From: Aplectana chamaeleonis
Lineage: Eukaryota; Nematoda; Chromadorea; Rhabditida; Cosmocercidae
Reading direction: 5' to 3'
DNA length: 64,000 nucleotides
NCBI GenBank assembly: GCA_029168955.1
Contig: JAPDOI010000064.1
Coordinates: 2,170,001-2,234,000, forward strand
Of this stretch, positions 21,461 through 32,253 are shown in pieces; the stretch's first letter is position 1; every line of letters starts with the position of its first letter. The notes below the pieces were generated by a model. It was given only the letters and a program-made list of their open reading frames with translations. It did no database searches and was not told the origin of the DNA. The translations under genes were made by a program, and so were the position numbers.

Positions 21461-21954
21461 TTAAAGGCAGTGTTCACGATGAAAAACGTTTTCGAAATTC
21501 CACTAGGATTGGATAGTGGAGGGACACTCTGTAAAGTTAACGTCGAAAGAACGCATGAAAACGAGCCAGGAAGAGCCCTAAAAGAGCCCGAAGTTGCAAC
21601 TTTGAGCGCATTGAAAACCCCAAAAGCGCATCACACGCCCACCGACGTGAATAAATGAATGCTCGAGATCGTGAGATGAGCGATGATTTTCAATCATTAG
21701 CCCCGTTCTTCCCTTCATTCTCAGCTTCTTTCTTTACTCAGGTCAGCTCGCATAGATCGGCTGCAAAAGACGGAATTTACAAGCCTCGGACAACTCGTCC
21801 ACCATGTTTCCTTAGTTCAATATTTGAGGGACCATAACTTGGTTCCCAGAAGGTCAAGTACGATTTCAGAGACATCATTGGAATCAGCATGGGGCCGTTT
21901 TCAAGATAGGCTGGAAAACAGAAAAACGATTTTCATCGTGAACACTGCCTTTAA
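21461..21954 (+). mobile_element. TTAA-flanked MITE, 495-bp subfamily, copy 4 (in array)
   Basis: TTAA at 21461-21464 and 21951-21954, termini AGGCAGTGTTCACGATG and CGTGAACACTGCCT. Excision in silico restores a continuous satellite unit (GCCGTA, one TTAA, then ATGTGGGGGA), so the insertion post-dates the array. The best-preserved pair of termini in the family in this window. Confidence 0.9.
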
Positions 21955-22699
21955 ATGTGGGGGACCCGAGTGAGAGTGTGCCAGACGCCGTAGAAAGTGT
22001 GCGGGACCCAAATGGGGGAGCGCCGGACGCCATGGAAAGGGAGCTGGACCCAAGTGGGAGTGAGAGAGTGTGCGGGACCCAAGTGGGAGAGCGTCGGACG
22101 CCGTAGAAAGTACGCTGGACACAAGTGAAAGTGCACAGGACGCCGTACAAAGTGTGCAGGACCCAAGTGGAAGTGCGCAGGACGCCATAGGAAGTGTGCG
22201 TGAACCAACTGAAAGTGCGAAGGACGCCGTAGGATGTGTGCGGGACCCAAGTGAGAGTGCGCCGAACGCCGTAGGAACTGTGCGGGACTCAAGTGAGAGT
22301 GTGCAGGACGCCATAGAAAGTGTGCGGGACCCAAGTGGGTGTGCGCCGGACGCCATAGAAAGTGTGCGGAACCCGAGTGAGAGTGCGACGGACGCCGTAG
22401 AAAGTAAGCGGGACCCAAGTGGGTGTGCGCCGGACGCCATAGAAAGTGTGCGGAACCCGAGTGAGAGTGCGCCGAACGCCGTAGGAAGTGCGCGGGATCC
22501 AAGTGGGAGTGCACAGGACGCCGTAGAAAGTGTGCGGGACCCAAGTGGGAGTGCGCTGAACGCCGAAGGAAATGTGCGGGACTCAAAAGAGAGTGTGCAG
22601 GACGCCGTAGAAAGTGTGCGGGACCCAAGTGGTAGAGCGCCGGACGCCATAGAAAGTATGCGGGACCCGAGCAGTGGGAGTGCGCAGGACGCCGTAAAT

Positions 22700-24330
22700 A
22701 GTGTACGGGACCTCAGTTGAATAACCCAGGAGGCAATGGAAAGTGTGCGGCACGCCAGTGGGAGTGCACAGGACGCCGTAAATAGTGTACGGGACCTCAG
22801 TTGAATAACCCAGGAGGCAATGGAAAGTGTGCGGCACGCCAGTGGGAGTGTGCAGGACGCCGTGAATGGTGTACGGGACCTCAGTTGAATAACCCAGGAG
22901 GCAATGGAAAGTGTGCGGCACGCCGGTGGGAGTGCACAGGACGCCATAAATAGTGTACGGGACCTCAGTTGAATAACCCAGGAGGCAATGGAAAGTGTGC
23001 GGCACGCCAGTGGGAGTGTGCAGGACGCCGTAAATAGTGTACGGGACCTCAGTTGAATAACCCAGGAGGCAATGGAAAGTGTGCGGCACGCCAGTGGGAG
23101 TGCACAGGACGCCGTAAATAGTGTACGGGACCTCAGCTGAATAACCCAGGAGGCAATGGAAAGTGTGCGGCACGCCAGTGGGAGTGTGCAGGACGCCGTG
23201 AATGGTGTACGGGACCTGAGTTGAATAACCCAGGAGGCAATGGAAAGTGTGCGGCACGCCAGTGGGAGTGCACAGGACGCCGTAAATAGTGTACGGGACC
23301 TGAGTTGAATAACCCAGGAGGCAATGAAAAGTGTGCGGCACGCCAGTGGGAGTGCACAGGACGCCGTAAATAGTGTACGGGACCTGAGCTGAATAACCCA
23401 GGAGGCAATGGAAAGTGTGCGGCACGCCAGTGGGAGTGTGCAGGACGCCGTGAATGGTGTACGGGACCTGAGTTGAATAACCCAGGAGGCAATGGAAAGT
23501 GTGCGGCACGCCAGTGGGAGTGCACAGGACGCCGTAAATAGTGTACGGGACCTGAGCTGAATAACCCAGGAGGCAATGGAAAGTGTGCGGCACGCCAGTG
23601 GGAGTGTGCAGGACGCCGTGAATGGTGTACGGGACCTGAGTTGAATAACCCAGGAGGCAATGGAAAGTGTGCGGCACGCCAGTGGGAATGCACAGGACGC
23701 CGTAAATAGTGTACGGGACCTGAGTTGAATAACCCAGGAGGCAATGAAAAGTGTGCGGCACGCCAGTGGGAGTGCACAGGACGCCGTAAATAGTGTACGG
23801 GACCTGAGCTGAATAACCCAGGAGGCAATGGAAAGTGTGCGGCACGCCAGTGGGAGTGTGCAGGACGCCGTGAATGGTGTACGGGACCTGAGTTGAATAA
23901 CCCAGGAGGCAATGGAAAGTGTGCGGCACGCCAGTGGGAGTGCACAGGACGCCGTAAATAGTGTACGGGACCTCAGCTGAATAACCCAGGAGGCAATGGA
24001 AAGTGTGCGGCACGCCAGCGGGAGTGTGCAGGACGCCGTGAATGGTGTACGGGACCTGAGTTGAATAACCCAGGAGGCAATGGAAAGTGTGCGGCACGCC
24101 AGTGGGAGTGCACAGGACGCCGTAAATAGTGTACGGGACCTCAGCTGAATAACCCAGGAGGCAATGGAAAGTGTGCGGCACGCCAGTGGGAGTGTGCAGG
24201 ACGCCGTGAATGGTGTACGGGACCTGAGTTGAATAACCCAGGAGGCAATGGAAAGTGTGCGGCACGCCAGTGGGAGTGCACAGAACGCCGTAAATAGTTT
24301 ACGGGACCTCAGTTGAATAACCCAGGCGGC
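22700..24330 (+). repeat. 84-bp/168-bp higher-order part of array 1
   Basis: Each 84-bp unit contains GTGTACGGGACCTCAGTTGA, then AATAACCCAGGAGGCAATGG, then a standard half-unit. Successive 84-mers largely alternate between a version ending CACAGGACGCCGTAAATA and one ending TGCAGGACGCCGTGAATG, giving a 168-bp higher-order period. Units are highly similar, suggesting recent homogenisation. Confidence 0.85.
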
Positions 24331-24480
24331 AATGGAAAGTGTGCGGGGTCCTAGTGAGAGTGCTCAGGACGCCACTGAAAAAAGTGCGGTACTCCAGTGA
24401 CGGTCCGCAGGACTCTAAAGAAAGTGTGCGGTACCCCAGCGCGAGTGCGCAGAATGTCGTAGAAAATGAGAAGGAATACG

Positions 24481-25138
24481 GATTTCGGGTGGAGTGTACT
24501 GGACGTCTGGAAAAGGGCTCAGACCACAAGCAATGTGCGGGGTGTCTGGGGAAACACGCAGAACCCTTTGAAAAGAGTGCAACATTCCAGACCCTACAGA
24601 TGGTGTACATGACATCAATAGAGACGGGCAGGAATTCGGATGAAGTAATCATGTTTCCTGCACAGTGTGCGACACGCTCTGAGGGAAGAACAGAGCACCA
24701 GAGTGATTCACTGCTGCATAGGGCAGCGTACATACATCACCTCTTTTTACGTCCTCTGCACGTTCACCACTCATCCCGACAACTCGGCCGTCTCTATTGA
24801 CTAACTTCTCTAGTTTGAGGTTATACACGATGAAATCTGAATTAATCAAAATCTGCATCACGAAAACACAAACACCATGCTACTTCATTTGGCCAAGGTA
24901 GTAGAACGGTGACGGCTGGTCACTTACTTAGAATGCGAAAAAAAACAAAGAAGTTTTGCTTTTATCAAGACAGAGATAAATATGGAGAAACAGTCGCTTC
25001 GGCACCTTATAAAACGAAAGGAGCGACATTCACGGTACAGAAGAAGAAGTTATCGTGTGTTGCAATGTTTAGGACGCTCACAGCGATGAAGTGTTGCCGA
25101 TGAGGTCGGCATGGCATGGATATATACATATATTATAT
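24481..25138. other. Satellite edge decaying into unique DNA
   Basis: Fragments such as GTGTGCGG-like and GGACGTCTGG words persist to about 24590; beyond that nothing recognisable, and no gene. Confidence 0.4.
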
Positions 25139-25834
25139 AACGTCGGCATGGATCCTAGTGATACTTTGCGCTCCCTATTGAGGGTTGGCGCAAACTCGGT
25201 GCCATATGCTATAAGATAGGAGCACCGAGTTTACGCCAACCATTAAAGGCAGTGGTCACGATGAAAAACGTTATCTAAAAAAACTGCAAAGATCTGCATG
25301 GATCAAAAACAGCTGAAAAACTATGAAGGTAGCGCGGTGAGAAATGGGCTAGAAATAGATTTGTTAAGGCCCAAAAATGCCAGTTCGTGCACACGTGCAC
25401 AGCGCCGACCAGAAAGATCGCAGTCTCATGCCGAGCAGTCAAAAATAGTCGGCATTCAGAGGAAGAAATAAATGCAAATTTACCTAATAGAAACAGTTGA
25501 GCAATGAAAGAAAGCACTCCAGTCAATGTTTTGGGCTAAATGAGTCCGAAGGATAATGTTCATTGATTGAAATCCGATTTCAAGCCAGCTGATGTTCTTG
25601 ATATCAGAGATCATCGCTGCCGTTGATGAGGAGTGGGTTCGTCCACCATCCAGAGACGATAAAGTTCAGGCTTCAAATTTGGCCCAAAACCGTGTTTTTT
25701 CCGCGATTTTCTCTTATAGGTGCTACTACTCGAGACCCAGAAGAGGGTTTTGAGAGAATAAGACGGCAAGCATATTTGATCGCGACCACTGCCTTTAATG
25801 GGGAATGCAAAGTCTCACTAGGATTCATGCCGAC
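25139..25834. repeat. Palindromic element, GGCGCAAACTCGGTGC type, copy 2 (interrupted)
   Basis: The left part (25139-25242) contains GTCGGCATGGATCCTAGTG and the GGCGCAAACTCGGTGC hairpin. The outer end of the right arm resumes at 25799-25834 (GGGAATGCAAAGTCTCAC, then GGATTCATGCCGAC). The break is exactly the TTAA element 25243-25798; the uninterrupted copy at 27447-27588 shows what was split. Confidence 0.8.
25243..25798 (+). mobile_element. TTAA-flanked MITE, long subfamily, copy 5
   Basis: TTAA at 25243-25246 and 25795-25798; termini AGGCAGTGGTCACGATG and CGCGACCACTGCCT. Co-linear with 2058-2603 (shares GTGCACACGTGCACAGCGCC and GACGGCAAGCATATTTGA). Inserted into the palindromic element around it, so it is younger than that element. 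Confidence 0.9.
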
Positions 25835-26703
25835 TGTATGTATGTATAGTATCGACAAGGCTAACCCATAAAAACAACGTGCGAAACTCGAAACACCTGC
25901 TCTACAACTGAATGAGCTATCAGAAAATCCCAGCTTAAACACTTATGAATGGACAATCATCCTATCTGGACTAGTGGTCGAAGAACATGAAGAATTACTG
26001 AAATGGAAAGATGATTTTCCTGACTGACGGATTTTCACGTATTTTGGCTACTTGAAAAGCGCTCTCAGCGGTTGGAATTTCTTCCAAGCCTTCATAAGGG
26101 TATTTGAGTTTTCTTCAATTTCAGCCTTTGAATTCCAGTTTCTAACTGAACCCCCTCCCGAATTGCAGTTCGAGCTCAGCATCAAATTCTCGTGAATTAG
26201 ATATTTTTTCTCCAAGGCTTTATGTGTGTCACGCGGTAACGAAGGGTTTCCATGGAATGGGAAGGTTTCTCTGCATACAACAAGATCAGGAAGCCATAAG
26301 CATGATATTACACAAAAAACAAAGAAGTGGAGCACAGTATCACTCAGGTGGAAATTAATTCTGATTGAAGCAAGGAGAAAAAATTTCGAGTTATGAATGA
26401 GTTGGGCCCATTGCTATGTCTGAAGGAGCTGACACTTCTACTGCTACTATGGTATGGAAAACAGAAAGTCATGGCAGATGCATGGACGCTACTGAGGACG
26501 TGCATTTTAAGGGAATTTCCGAAAAGGGGAAGATAACAGCGTAGGTGCTATAAGCCCTTGTTGGACGTTCATAACAAGTAGGCTTCGTGTATGAAAGTTC
26601 CAATGCCTATATGAAGTATTCAAAGGCATTGTGCCACGATAAAATTGTCATGTTACAAGTTTAGTTTTGAGGGAAAACCACAACAAAAATTATAAACATT
26701 CGG
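25835..26703. other. No recognisable gene
   Basis: AT-rich unique-looking sequence. No exon, repeat boundary or RNA gene could be supported. Confidence 0.4.
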
Positions 26704-26893
26704 ATGAAGCCACGCTGCAATTGTGGAAGGTCTCCAAACTCAGTGGCAATACATTATTACAAAGCGATGGATCATGTTGAGTCAATCCCGAGAGGAAAAA
26801 TGTTCCTAGAGATGGAGAAGGGAATACGATTCGAAGGCGAATTGAAAAAGGAACCTCTCCTCATCAGCACATATAGACTCTTGTTCATTTCAA
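26704..26893 (+). CDS. Candidate exon with GRAM/PH-like pattern
   Basis: A plus-strand open segment whose product contains ESIPRGKMFLEMEKGIRFEG followed a few residues on by a STYRLLF word. That layout (proline/glycine turn, charged strand, G-x-L, then T-x-YRL-F) is reminiscent of GRAM/PH-fold domains such as those in myotubularin-related proteins. It ends at a possible splice donor (TTTCAA|GTGAAC). The start at ATG 26704 is arbitrary; an acceptor such as AACTCAG at 26742 is also possible. No adjoining exon was found. The resemblance is by eye and weak. Confidence 0.22.
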
Positions 26894-26908
26894 GTGAACT
26901 CCTGTTTT

Positions 26909-27010
26909 CGTTTATCACCGCGAGGAGCGGTGGCTTTTTCGTCAGAACCTCCTTAACACTAGTTATATTCCACCAAGGCTCACCGCTCCGCTGCTGGTGA
27001 TAATCGAAAT
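26909..27010. repeat. Imperfect hairpin
   Basis: TTATCACCGCGAGGAGCGGTG on the left pairs with CACCGCTCCGCTGCTGGTG on the right across a 50-bp loop. Small and non-coding. Confidence 0.5.
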
Positions 27011-27446
27011 CCACAGGTCACTAGGGGTTTGCCAGAGTCTAGTTATAACTGCTCTAGAATTGCATGTACGTCAGAAAAACAAAAAAAAACGGTGACAAAT
27101 AGGCAAGTTCCATAAAAAGGATTATACATTTGTACTACAATAAAACCCCTACCGAGACTCCTCATCGCGGAAAGTACTATGGTTTTTCCTAACACAAAAG
27201 CGTTGACGTAAAATATTTTCTGCTCAGATAGTCCGAATCTCGGGGTCTGATGCTTTGGGGAAAAGGCTCAATTCGGTAGTTTGAAGCACTATATGGTAAC
27301 AGACGATAATGCTCTCCAAGATGATCATATAATCCCAATGTTTTTCGCTTGTTCTGTGCCTTTAGTACCAGCCGTGCCTGGTCGACACGTGATAAATTGT
27401 CGCACCGGCGTTTTCTGCCGAAGACAGAGACTGTACACCGCATACA

Positions 27447-27588
27447 GTTAGCACGGATCCTAGTGACACTTTGCGTTCCCTATTGAAGGCTGGCGCAAAC
27501 TCTGTGCCATATGCTATAACACAGGTGCATCGTGCTTGTGCCAACCTTCAACGGGGAACGCGAGTTATTACTAGGATCCATGCCGACG
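27447..27588. repeat. Palindromic element, GGCGCAAACTCGGTGC type, copy 3
   Basis: An intact relative of 25139-25834: GCACGGATCCTAGTG, then a GGCGCAAACTC-TGTGCC arm, loop, GTGCCAACCTTCAAC, GGGGAACGCG and CTAGGATCCATGCCGAC. About 142 bp, folding as a single hairpin. Confidence 0.75.
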
Positions 27589-28280
27589 ATACATAGACAT
27601 GCAGAAACGCAGACTTCTCTGGCATACAACGATCCGACAAACGATTCGGCGTCACCTCTATAATGCCGCTCGTAGAATTTGGTCAGCAGGTGCATGAGGA
27701 CGTGTTTTTGCGACCCGTCTATGTCCGGTGGGTTGGGTGGTCGGACTTTCGATCAACCAAGGACCAAGATGGACTTCTATCAGGACGGGGAGGGTTTGAG
27801 AGCCGTACCGTTAGTATAAAAAATGACGGCGAACAGAGGCGGCAAAATGAGATCAAAATAAGATGTCAAAATGAAACTAGAGGTCAAACTGAGAGGGCGA
27901 AATGAGTCTGGAGATAAAAAAAGAAACTGAAGAGTGAACGAAACAACTGCGCAATACAAATGAGGCAGGATATGAAATGGAGATGCAAAAATGAGGCAGG
28001 AACTCACAAGAAGAGGTGACAGGTCACTAGTGGAGAAGGCATGCAAGACAGTGGACTATCCTGTCAACGAAATGACACAGATATTTTGAAAATTCGTTAT
28101 CTTAGATGCATTTTTAGGCGATTTAGGATTCACAGGTTCGGTCCCGCAATAGGTCAAAATTTTTGCAAGGCTGGGAAAAACTGCATTGTTCACTGCTTTA
28201 AAAGAGCATTGTTCACGGTGATATCTCTTGCAGTTTTGTCTGCGAAAAAAACGATATCGTCTGAAGCATAGGATTTTTAA
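27589..28280. other. No gene; decayed TTAA-family termini
   Basis: 27830-28030 is purine-rich with repeated AAATGA/GAGGCA words. At 28186-28225, TGTTCACTGCTTTAA is followed directly by GCATTGTTCACGGTGATAT, which resembles two TTAA-family termini back to back. Nothing else resolved. Confidence 0.4.
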
Positions 28281-29019
28281 TGCCCTGAGGGCACACAGGT
28301 GCAGTTGCGAGCGCGGAAACCACATTTAGTGATTGACTCTTCGGATGTGAAAACGCGCTAAAAATTTCATGGACGAAGCTTCAATCCGAATAGCGTTACA
28401 TAGCATGGGGTTCATGGAAAAAAGTGTCAAGTCCGGAATTGTGAATTATTTACAAGTATTTATCGAAATTTGAATAAGGGAGTTTCGCGTTGCTACAACG
28501 TGCGGAAATCCTAGTCACGAACCCAGTAATCGATTTAATTCTTTGAGCCGGTTCGGACCGGTCTTTGAAGACCCACTTTTACGTGTGATACAATCGATTG
28601 TATCACACCTAAAAATGGGTTTCCAAAGACCGTTCTGAACCGGCTAAAAGAACTAAACTAGTTACTTGAGTTCAGGACTAGGTTTTTTTTACTAGATAAA
28701 TGCTTGTAAATATTTCGTCACAATCGCGGACTAGAACATCATTTCATGGACCCCGTTCTATGTAGCGCTGTTTGGCTTAGAAGCCGAATAGACTCCCGCC
28801 ACTGGAAAACGCGGCAGCATGCAATGCTGGGAAATCGATCGTGCGGCGTCGCATGATCAATACACCTCCATTGCACGCTGCCGCGCCTTTCAGCAGCGGG
28901 AGTCTATTCGGCCCCTTAGAGCTTCGTCTATGAAATTTTGTCTGCGTTTTCACATCTGAATAGCCAATTACTAAATGTGTTTTTCATGCTCGAAACCACA
29001 CCTATGTGCCCTCAGGGCA
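28281..29019. repeat. Large palindromic element split by a MITE
   Basis: The ends are TGCCCTGAGGGCACACAGGTG-like and its complement (ending CTCAGGGCA). Arms of about 300 bp meet at GATACAATCGATTGTATC near 28597 and share CCGGTTCGGACCGGTCTTTG-like, TTTACAAGTATTTATC and AACATCATTTCATGG-like stretches. The right arm is interrupted by the 136-bp MITE at 28780-28915; the left arm is not, which shows the order of insertion. Non-coding. Confidence 0.75.
28780..28915. mobile_element. 136-bp Harbinger-like MITE, copy 2
   Basis: Flanked by TTA at 28777-28779 and 28916-28918. Termini GAAGCCGAATAGACTCCCGC and the complement ending CGGCCCC, arms containing CGTGCGGCGTCGC / GCTGCCGCG. Aligning the two arms of the surrounding palindrome shows one TTA in the empty arm, confirming a 3-bp duplication. 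More diverged in sequence from copies 1 and 3 than they are from each other. Confidence 0.85.
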
Positions 29020-29195
29020 CTAATGAATGTTCAGTCATTGAACAAACATTTGGTGCCATTGTCGCAGGGGAGTTGTGTTTGTCTGCTTTCGTGGAAATCA
29101 TTTATTTATTGCATTATTAGGATTAATTGATACAATCGATGCATCAATGTAGTCTTGATCTGAAAATTCGTTGTATCACACCTCTTGCCGTAGCC

Positions 29196-29420
29196 TGCGT
29201 TTTCGTCCTTTTTGAATAACTCGCTCCAAATTCAACATTGAGCGAAACCGGGGTGATATTCATGATCCTCGCATTGAGGGCTATCCAACGAGGCGACTCT
29301 TTGGTACCGTATACAGAGAGCTGGCTGCTTGCAGAAGTTCTTTGGTACTCAACGTTTCGTTCATAGTTGAGTTTTGAGCGAGTTATTCAAAAAGTATGAA
29401 AAAGACGCGAAAAAGCGTCC
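29196..29420. repeat. Imperfect palindrome around 29307
   Basis: Left GCGTTTTCGTCCTTTTTGAA then TAACTCGCTC; right GAGCGAGTTATTCAAAAAG then AAAGACGC. Arms of 45-55 bp with a loop of about 110 bp. The 61-codon ORF starting at 29374 uses this arm and is not supported as a gene. Confidence 0.6.
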
Positions 29421-29559
29421 TCGCGCACCTGCTGACCAAACGACGGTCTTGTACATAAAGCTAACATTTTCGATAATTCCTTCGAAATCTGATCCTGACC
29501 TCGACACGTTTAATAACGGGAAAATTTTTTCGAACAAATCGTCATTTGTAAACCAATAA

Positions 29560-30227
29560 AGATATTACTCACTGAAGTACGGGAAGGAAATGTCAGCAAT
29601 TCTGCTAAATTTCTCTGAAATGGGCCTGCATGGAAGTAAGGGAAACCGAAAAAAAACCATGTCATCTGGATTGCAGGTGGTGTCTCCAGACAGGCAGACG
29701 AGGGAAGAAGTGATAAAAAGTTCCGAAACGAGTTAAATCACATATCCACACCCCAAGTGTGGGAGGGACGACGAAATAGTTCATCGTAGATATTCAGACC
29801 GTGTTGAATAATTCCTGTCAATGGTGATAAACACACGGAGAGTGCCGATGAACTGATAAAACTCTCCCATTGCCATAGAGACAATAGGGCAGTTCTTTTG
29901 CACTTAAGACGACATAAGAAGATCAGTCGGAGTTGTCAGTAGAAAGACGGACACTCTGCCGGGTTATATACTGTCACGGTCAGGTTGAGATGTTAATGTT
30001 GTCAGTGAATCAAGGAGTGAATTCTCGGAGAACCTGATGATTTCGCAACATGGTCTGATCAGCTGCAGAACAAATTATCGGACAAAGTTCGGCTACAGCA
30101 AAGCGAGCTGCACGAGTCCTGAACATGCTTTACTCCAATCTAGACACTGTGCACCCTGTATGGAGGACATTATAATGAGACTGTGGTAAATGCACCATCA
30201 AGGTTCGGCACAAGGTGTGGACAAGGC
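29560..30227. other. No recognisable gene
   Basis: Unique-looking. A short open segment near 30040-30115 is unremarkable. Nothing supported. Confidence 0.35.
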
Positions 30228-30352
30228 TAAATTTTCTCAGACCCCCCTCTCTAAAAGCAAACTTTTGGCGATTTTCTCAGACCCCCTCCCAGAAGCGTTA
30301 ATATGTCAAATTTTTGGGGATTTTCTCGGACCTCCTCCCAGGAGTGTTAATT
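30228..30352 (+). repeat. Imperfect tandem repeat, about 55-60 bp
   Basis: Three diverged units each containing ATTTTCTCAGACCCCC-like sequence (ATTTTCTCRGACCYCCTCCC), followed by AGCGTTAAT-like words. Confidence 0.55.
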
Positions 30353-31321
30353 GTCTGTTTTTGTAGTAAAATTAAAACAAAAGGAGCATTTTATTCTAAA
30401 AGATGTATAATTTGAAGAAGAGCAACCATTTCAAAAAAACAAGACATTGACATTGAAAAAGATCACGGACGAGGTTTTTCTTGACGGATTACATGAAGTT
30501 GCCTGCGTTTTTGAAAATCTTAGCTAAAGTAAGGGTTTTGATTATAGTGAAGGCTCTCATAATGTTGAATGTAAGACACATAGGTTTGAACGTGTTTCCA
30601 GAAATTGTGAATGAATCCGGGTAGGAAGCTAAGGTAAATATGTGGTGGAAAAGAAGCGTGGAGAAGATGAAGGGATTGGCTAAGTTCAAGAATACGGGAT
30701 GTCTCGAAGAAATAAATGTGTTTTCAAATTAATATGAGTTCGTAAATTCATTTCGCAAGACCGAGAAGAACATGTTACTTCAGATGTATGGACTTCTGGT
30801 TCGAAAGAACGTCTTCCGATCTGGTTACGTTACGAATTTTATTCTCCGTAACCCACTCATACACGAAACACACGACACGGGTTCGATCCCGCAAAGGGCT
30901 TAATTTTTGCAAGACGTTAGACCTCACATTTTTTCTGCAAAGTAAGGGCCACGAAAATAAGATACTCGAGTCGAGAGTGGTAGATTTACCCTACATGCAA
31001 ATTTTCAGTCTCTAAGATGGACGCTGAAAGGCACTTCTCTGTGTGGCCTCACACTTTTCTCATGTGTGGTCCCGCTGAAAAGGGGCGTTTTTGGAAGTTA
31101 GGTGTCATGAGAGTATTTTAAATGGTTCATCGCATTTTGTGAGAATTAATTAATTAATTTATTTATTTGATCCGCAAGGCGCGCCAACAGTCAAATTTGA
31201 ATAGAAACAGTGGTCAAAAAATGAAACGTAACGGAATAGAATGAAGAATCTTGTGCACATCTGCTGGTTTACTCTGGTAGTATAGTGCATGCAACGCTGT
31301 CCGTGTCCTCGATCTTATAAG
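30353..31321. other. No gene; possible retroposon tail
   Basis: 31145-31190 has AATTAATTAATTTATTTATTTG followed by GGCGCGCCAACAG, a reverse-orientation look-alike of 10575-10620. At 30886 the word GGGTTCGATCCC occurs without any tRNA fold around it. Nothing else supported. Confidence 0.35.
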
Positions 31322-31736
31322 TTACTCAGGGAAAACTTGCCGCAACAATGCCGGGGAAGTACAGCGACCTTCAACTGTGCCGCGTGAGTAACGAGGCGAA
31401 TTCTCGATTATCACCGAGCCAAGACATTTCTGCTGCAGGGTTTTGAGCCTCGACAACGCCGCGACATTGCCGCGATAGTACCGCAACGGTTCCCTGATAA
31501 AACTAAACCGGCACCGCGAGGATGCATAAGCGAAACCGCTTCAGCTACGATGCACTGTCCAGTGTGGTAAAACTGGATTGTGGCCAAAATCAATTACCTG
31601 AGTTTGAGGTACATCCCTATCTGCTTGGTCGCAGAAACGGGGTAGCCTTTGTCCCCATCATACCGAGGACGTAACAACTTTAGGTAAGTAAATTTGTTCG
31701 TAGGCCCGGCCTAGTTGTATTGTAACTCTTAATATA

Positions 31737-32253
31737 CCGTATTTCCTGTTATTGAACACCCCCCCCCCCTCTATTTGAACCCCTCCCTCTCCCTCTAAGT
31801 GACCCCCCCCCCTTGCGGTGGAGGTTGAAGAATAGAACACCCCCCCCCCTTCAACTGAAAAGACATTGGAGACCCATTCCAAGCGGATCTGAACTGCTAC
31901 GCGCTGCTTGAGATGTCGGCACCCGAAAGCTTGTTGACATTGTCGAAAGGTGTGATGTCGATTGATCTTGAGAAGGACCTAAACAATGAACTTATTGATG
32001 ATGATTTCTTGAAGCTCGCCGAGTAATTTCTTTGGTTTGCCTTATTAACTTCTTTGCCCATATTGACTCTTGAATTGTCTATTGAAAATTAGAACCTCCC
32101 CCTCTATTTGATCCCCTCCCTCTAGTTGAACCCCCCTTCCTGAAGGAAGGTTCAACTAGAGGGAGGGGATCAAATAGAGGTGGAGGTTCTAAGTTTCAAT
32201 CGGCAATTCAAGAGTCAATAGTACAGCCGGGTGTCCAATTACAGGAAATACGG
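31737..32253. mobile_element. TA-flanked inverted-repeat transposon with C-rich tracts
   Basis: Starts CCGTATTTCCTGTTATTG and ends with the complement (CCAATTACAGGAAATACGG), with TA on both outsides (31735-31736, 32254-32255). It contains several C8-C10 tracts and an inner hairpin (32059-32138 with 32142-32222) built on AACCTCCCCCTCTATTTGAT. The TA duplication fits Tc1/mariner/pogo-like elements. It carries a short possible coding remnant at 31859-32026. Confidence 0.75.
31859..32026 (+). CDS. Possible coding remnant inside TA-flanked transposon
   Basis: A 55-codon open segment ending at TAA (32024-32026), bounded upstream by TGA at 31856-31858 and lacking an early start, so it would be a last exon or a truncated C-terminus. 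The product is acidic and leucine-rich, including DLEKDLNNELIDDDFLKLAE at its end. Its confinement between the transposon's ends suggests a transposase tail or a captured host fragment. I cannot name a family. Confidence 0.25.
   Translation, partial: KDIGDPFQADLNCYALLEMSAPESLLTLSKGVMSIDLEKDLNNELIDDDFLKLAE

Larger units (their letters stand above)
21260..24480 (+). repeat. 42-bp minisatellite array 1
   Basis: Tandem units carrying GTAGAAAGTGTGCGGGAC followed by a second half with GGGAGTGCGCAGGACGCC. Interrupted at 21461-21954 by a TTAA MITE. 21955-22700 is simple 42-bp repetition; 22700-24330 is an 84-bp dimer form; 24331-24480 decays. The ORFs across it (up to 560 codons) are artefacts: the unit is 14 codons long and stop-poor. 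Each 42-bp unit looks like two related 21-bp halves. Confidence 0.9.

Noticed and set aside
21260..24480. CRISPR array
   Set aside because: Repeats are directly contiguous with no unique spacers, and the sequence is eukaryotic in character with no cas genes.
30880..30900. tRNA gene suggested by GGGTTCGATCCC
   Set aside because: No D-arm, anticodon stem or acceptor stem can be drawn around it.
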